Below are positions 62,444 to 64,000 of a DNA stretch of 64,000 nt, piece after piece; position 1 is the stretch's first letter; the number at the start of each line of letters is the position of its first letter. The notes under the pieces were generated by a model, which saw nothing but the letters and a program-made list of their open reading frames with translations, searched no databases and was not told where the DNA came from. Made by a program: the position numbers and the translations under genes. The stretch comes from Thermococcus sp. (GTDB lineage: Archaea; Methanobacteriota_B; Thermococci; Thermococcales; Thermococcaceae): the NCBI RefSeq assembly GCF_017656495.1, contig NZ_JACDNS010000005.1, positions 62,001 to 126,000 of the forward strand, in the 5' to 3' direction.

Positions 62444-62848
62444 ATGAGGTACAGAAAAGGTGCAAGCGCCGAAAGAGAACTCATTAAGATGCTTGAAAAG
62501 GAGGGATTTGCTGTCATCCGCTCTGCTGGAAGCAAAAAAGTCGATATAATTGCCGGAAATGGCAGGCTTTACCTCTGTATTGAGGTTAAAAGCACCAAAG
62601 GAGAAAAGCTCTACGTTAATGGAGACGAAGTTGATAAATTAATAAGCTTTGCAGAAAAATTTGGAGGTAAAGCAATCATTGCAGTGAAGTTCATAAACAA
62701 TGGCTGGTACTTTCTTTATCCGAATCAGCTGATAAAAAGCGGCAAAAATTATAAGATAAGTTTGAGAGATGCAAAGTATAAAGGATTAAGGTTTGATGAA
62801 ATAATTGGGAAACAAAAGTCTTTGGATGAGGTGATTAGGTGTGAATAA
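62444..62848 (+). CDS. hjc: Holliday junction resolvase Hjc
   Basis: 134 residues starting MRYRKGASAERELIKMLEKEG. The restriction-like active site comprises the Glu in AERE (near 11), Asp in KKVDIIA (near 34), and IEVKS (Glu and Lys, near 47-49). It cuts four-way DNA junctions symmetrically during recombination. The ATG follows GAGGGGGTAGT. The stop overlaps the following gene by 8 bp. Confidence 0.95.
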   Translation: MRYRKGASAERELIKMLEKEGFAVIRSAGSKKVDIIAGNGRLYLCIEVKSTKGEKLYVNGDEVDKLISFAEKFGGKAIIAVKFINNGWYFLYPNQLIKSGKNYKISLRDAKYKGLRFDEIIGKQKSLDEVIRCE

Positions 62849-64000
62849 ATGGCTTGCTATTGCCTTAATCTTTGTATTGGTTTTTCCCACTATTCCATTG
62901 GTGAAAGCTCAGCCACTTATTGTAATTAGTGTTCCTCAAGATTATTTTGAGGGAAAACCTGGGGATATTATAAAAATACCTGTTACAGTTAAAAATGTTG
63001 GAAATGAAACCGCTTATAACATAACCGTTTATATCTCAGGGCCAGTTAAGGGTTTCCAGTACACAATGGCTCCAATATCCAAGCTTGAACCAAACCAAAA
63101 TACCAGTGTTGAGCTGACAATCTACATCAAAGATGATGCGAGAGCTGGGACATATGATTTGAAGATTGTTGGCCGTGTCGGTGCTTTGCTCTTTGAAAAG
63201 CCAATAAAGGTTAGGGTTCTTACAGTCATTGATTATAAGCTTGATATTCAAGTTGAGGACAAATATCTCTATGGCAGTGACATTGAGGCAAACCTTGTAG
63301 TTAGATCCCTTTCAAATGGAGTCATAGTTGGAACAATAAGCTATGAACTGTATTCTGAAGAGGGCTTGCTGAAGAAGAATTCTTGGGTAACCTACATAAA
63401 TCCTCAAGAGAAATGGGAGTACACAGTCTTTTTGCCAAAGCCAAAAGTTGGAAAGTATACGATAATTCTAAGAGCAGAATTTGCGGGAATTACAAAGACA
63501 CTCACAAAGAGCTTTCTAGTCTACAGGAGGAATCTTACTTATGAGGCATACTTTGAGAATGGCATAATTTATGTTAGAGTTGTAGATAAAGAGGGGAATG
63601 GAGTTAAAGACATACCAGTCGAAATTGAGGGAGTGCTTTTTAAAACAGATTCATATGGGTTTGTTAAGTACGAAGCCAAAGAGCCTGGAGTCTACAAGAT
63701 AAAGCTGAACCTCGATGGGAGGATTGTTGAAACCTTTGTTGAAGTTAAAAAGTTATTCGTTAACTGGGATCAGAAAAATGAGACGTTAATTGTTTATGTG
63801 AGAGATGCCTCCGGAAAAGGAATTTCTAATGTTAGCCTTGAAGCGGTAGGGCCAAGTGGCAAAGCTTATGCAGTAACAGACGAAAATGGACAAGCAGAGA
63901 TAAGCTTAAACGAAACTGGTTATGGCTTAATTACAATAAAAGCAAAGAGCTCGAGGTACATTGGGTCTGAAGTGAGTATAACCGTTGAAAAACCCAAACC
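62841..64000 (+). CDS. Large secreted Ig-like/NEW3-type repeat protein, 5' part
   Basis: Starts with GTG at 62841 behind GAGGTGATTAG, overlapping the hjc stop codon, and remains open to the end of the window. The first 25 residues (MNKWLAIALIFVLVFPTIPL) are a signal peptide. GDIIKIPVTVKNVGNETAYN (about 45-64) is a typical NEW3/CARDB start. Later segments such as NGVKDIPVEIEG and ASGKGISNVSLEA are big-Ig or carboxypeptidase-regulatory-like beta domains. It is a surface protein of at least 386 residues. The C-terminal anchor lies outside the window. Confidence 0.82.
   Translation, partial: MNKWLAIALIFVLVFPTIPLVKAQPLIVISVPQDYFEGKPGDIIKIPVTVKNVGNETAYNITVYISGPVKGFQYTMAPISKLEPNQNTSVELTIYIKDDARAGTYDLKIVGRVGALLFEKPIKVRVLTVIDYKLDIQVEDKYLYGSDIEANLVVRSLSNGVIVGTISYELYSEEGLLKKNSWVTYINPQEKWEYTVFLPKPKVGKYTIILRAEFAGITKTLTKSFLVYRRNLTYEAYFENGIIYVRVVDKEGNGVKDIPVEIEGVLFKTDSYGFVKYEAKEPGVYKIKLNLDGRIVETFVEVKKLFVNWDQKNETLIVYVRDASGKGISNVSLEAVGPSGKAYAVTDENGQAEISLNETGYGLITIKAKSSRYIGSEVSITVEKPK

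Overview
The window looks like a chromosomal segment of an AT-rich hyperthermophilic archaeon of the order Thermococcales, most likely Thermococcus. The evidence is archaeal information-processing genes (topoisomerase VI, aIF1A, Rio1, Dim2, Csl4, RpoL, Hjc, ABCE1, Lhr), a cytosolic NiFe hydrogenase with a short cleavable tail, many Thermococcales-type hypothetical proteins, GGTGA-like ribosome sites, TATA boxes, and a CRISPR repeat of the Pyrococcus/Thermococcus type. Genes are dense, often overlap by 4 bp within operons, and overlap at convergent 3' ends. Starts given here are those best placed behind a ribosome-binding site, and several are shorter than the longest possible frame.

Layout. 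1-1275: end of the hydrogenase large subunit, its maturation protease and a small CxxC protein. 1369-12496: Lhr helicase, prolyl oligopeptidase, a membrane protein with an HTH regulator, a GNAT-ABC ATPase fusion, a beta-repeat protein, a CPBP membrane protein, an FKBP isomerase and CysRS. 12547-16343: a Type IIG-like restriction-modification gene broken by an apparent 1-nt frameshift. 16340-20822: peptidase, phosphoribosyltransferase and a secreted HELGH protein. 20916-26692: a metal-binding lipoprotein-like protein and a four-gene BMP-type (probably nucleoside) ABC importer. 27274-31335: thiamine salvage operon (cytX, thiM, thiE, thiD-thiN) with a palindromic promoter. 31441-31498: a C/D box guide RNA that does not overlap any protein gene.

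31560-42315: ftsY, then a long plus-strand information-processing cluster (aIF1A, Rio1, Dim2, Top6B, Top6A, unknowns, MptA, a TIP26-like protein) and a DUF257-like gene with an unusual 5' end. 42274-50666: ThrRS, Csl4-DUF2067-RpoL, an RNase III-like protein, a TIM-barrel protein, SppA, an AI-2E family membrane protein and an AIR-synthase/HypE-like protein. 50667-51403: a two-repeat CRISPR array with an AT-rich flank and no cas genes in the window. 51404-59073: ABCE1, a MrfA-type helicase, HAD protein, flavoprotein and a large exported protein. 59240-64000: NikR, tRNA-Thr, two exported or membrane unknowns, cis-prenyltransferase, gamma carbonic anhydrase, Hjc and the start of a large Ig-like secreted protein.

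The least routine items are the C/D guide RNA whose two guides seem to address neighbouring 23S rRNA sites, the minimal CRISPR array, the two loci where one extra A in an A-run would join two reading frames, the stop/start-coupled mini-ORFs at 41511-41590, and several inverted repeats sitting on TATA boxes or start regions.
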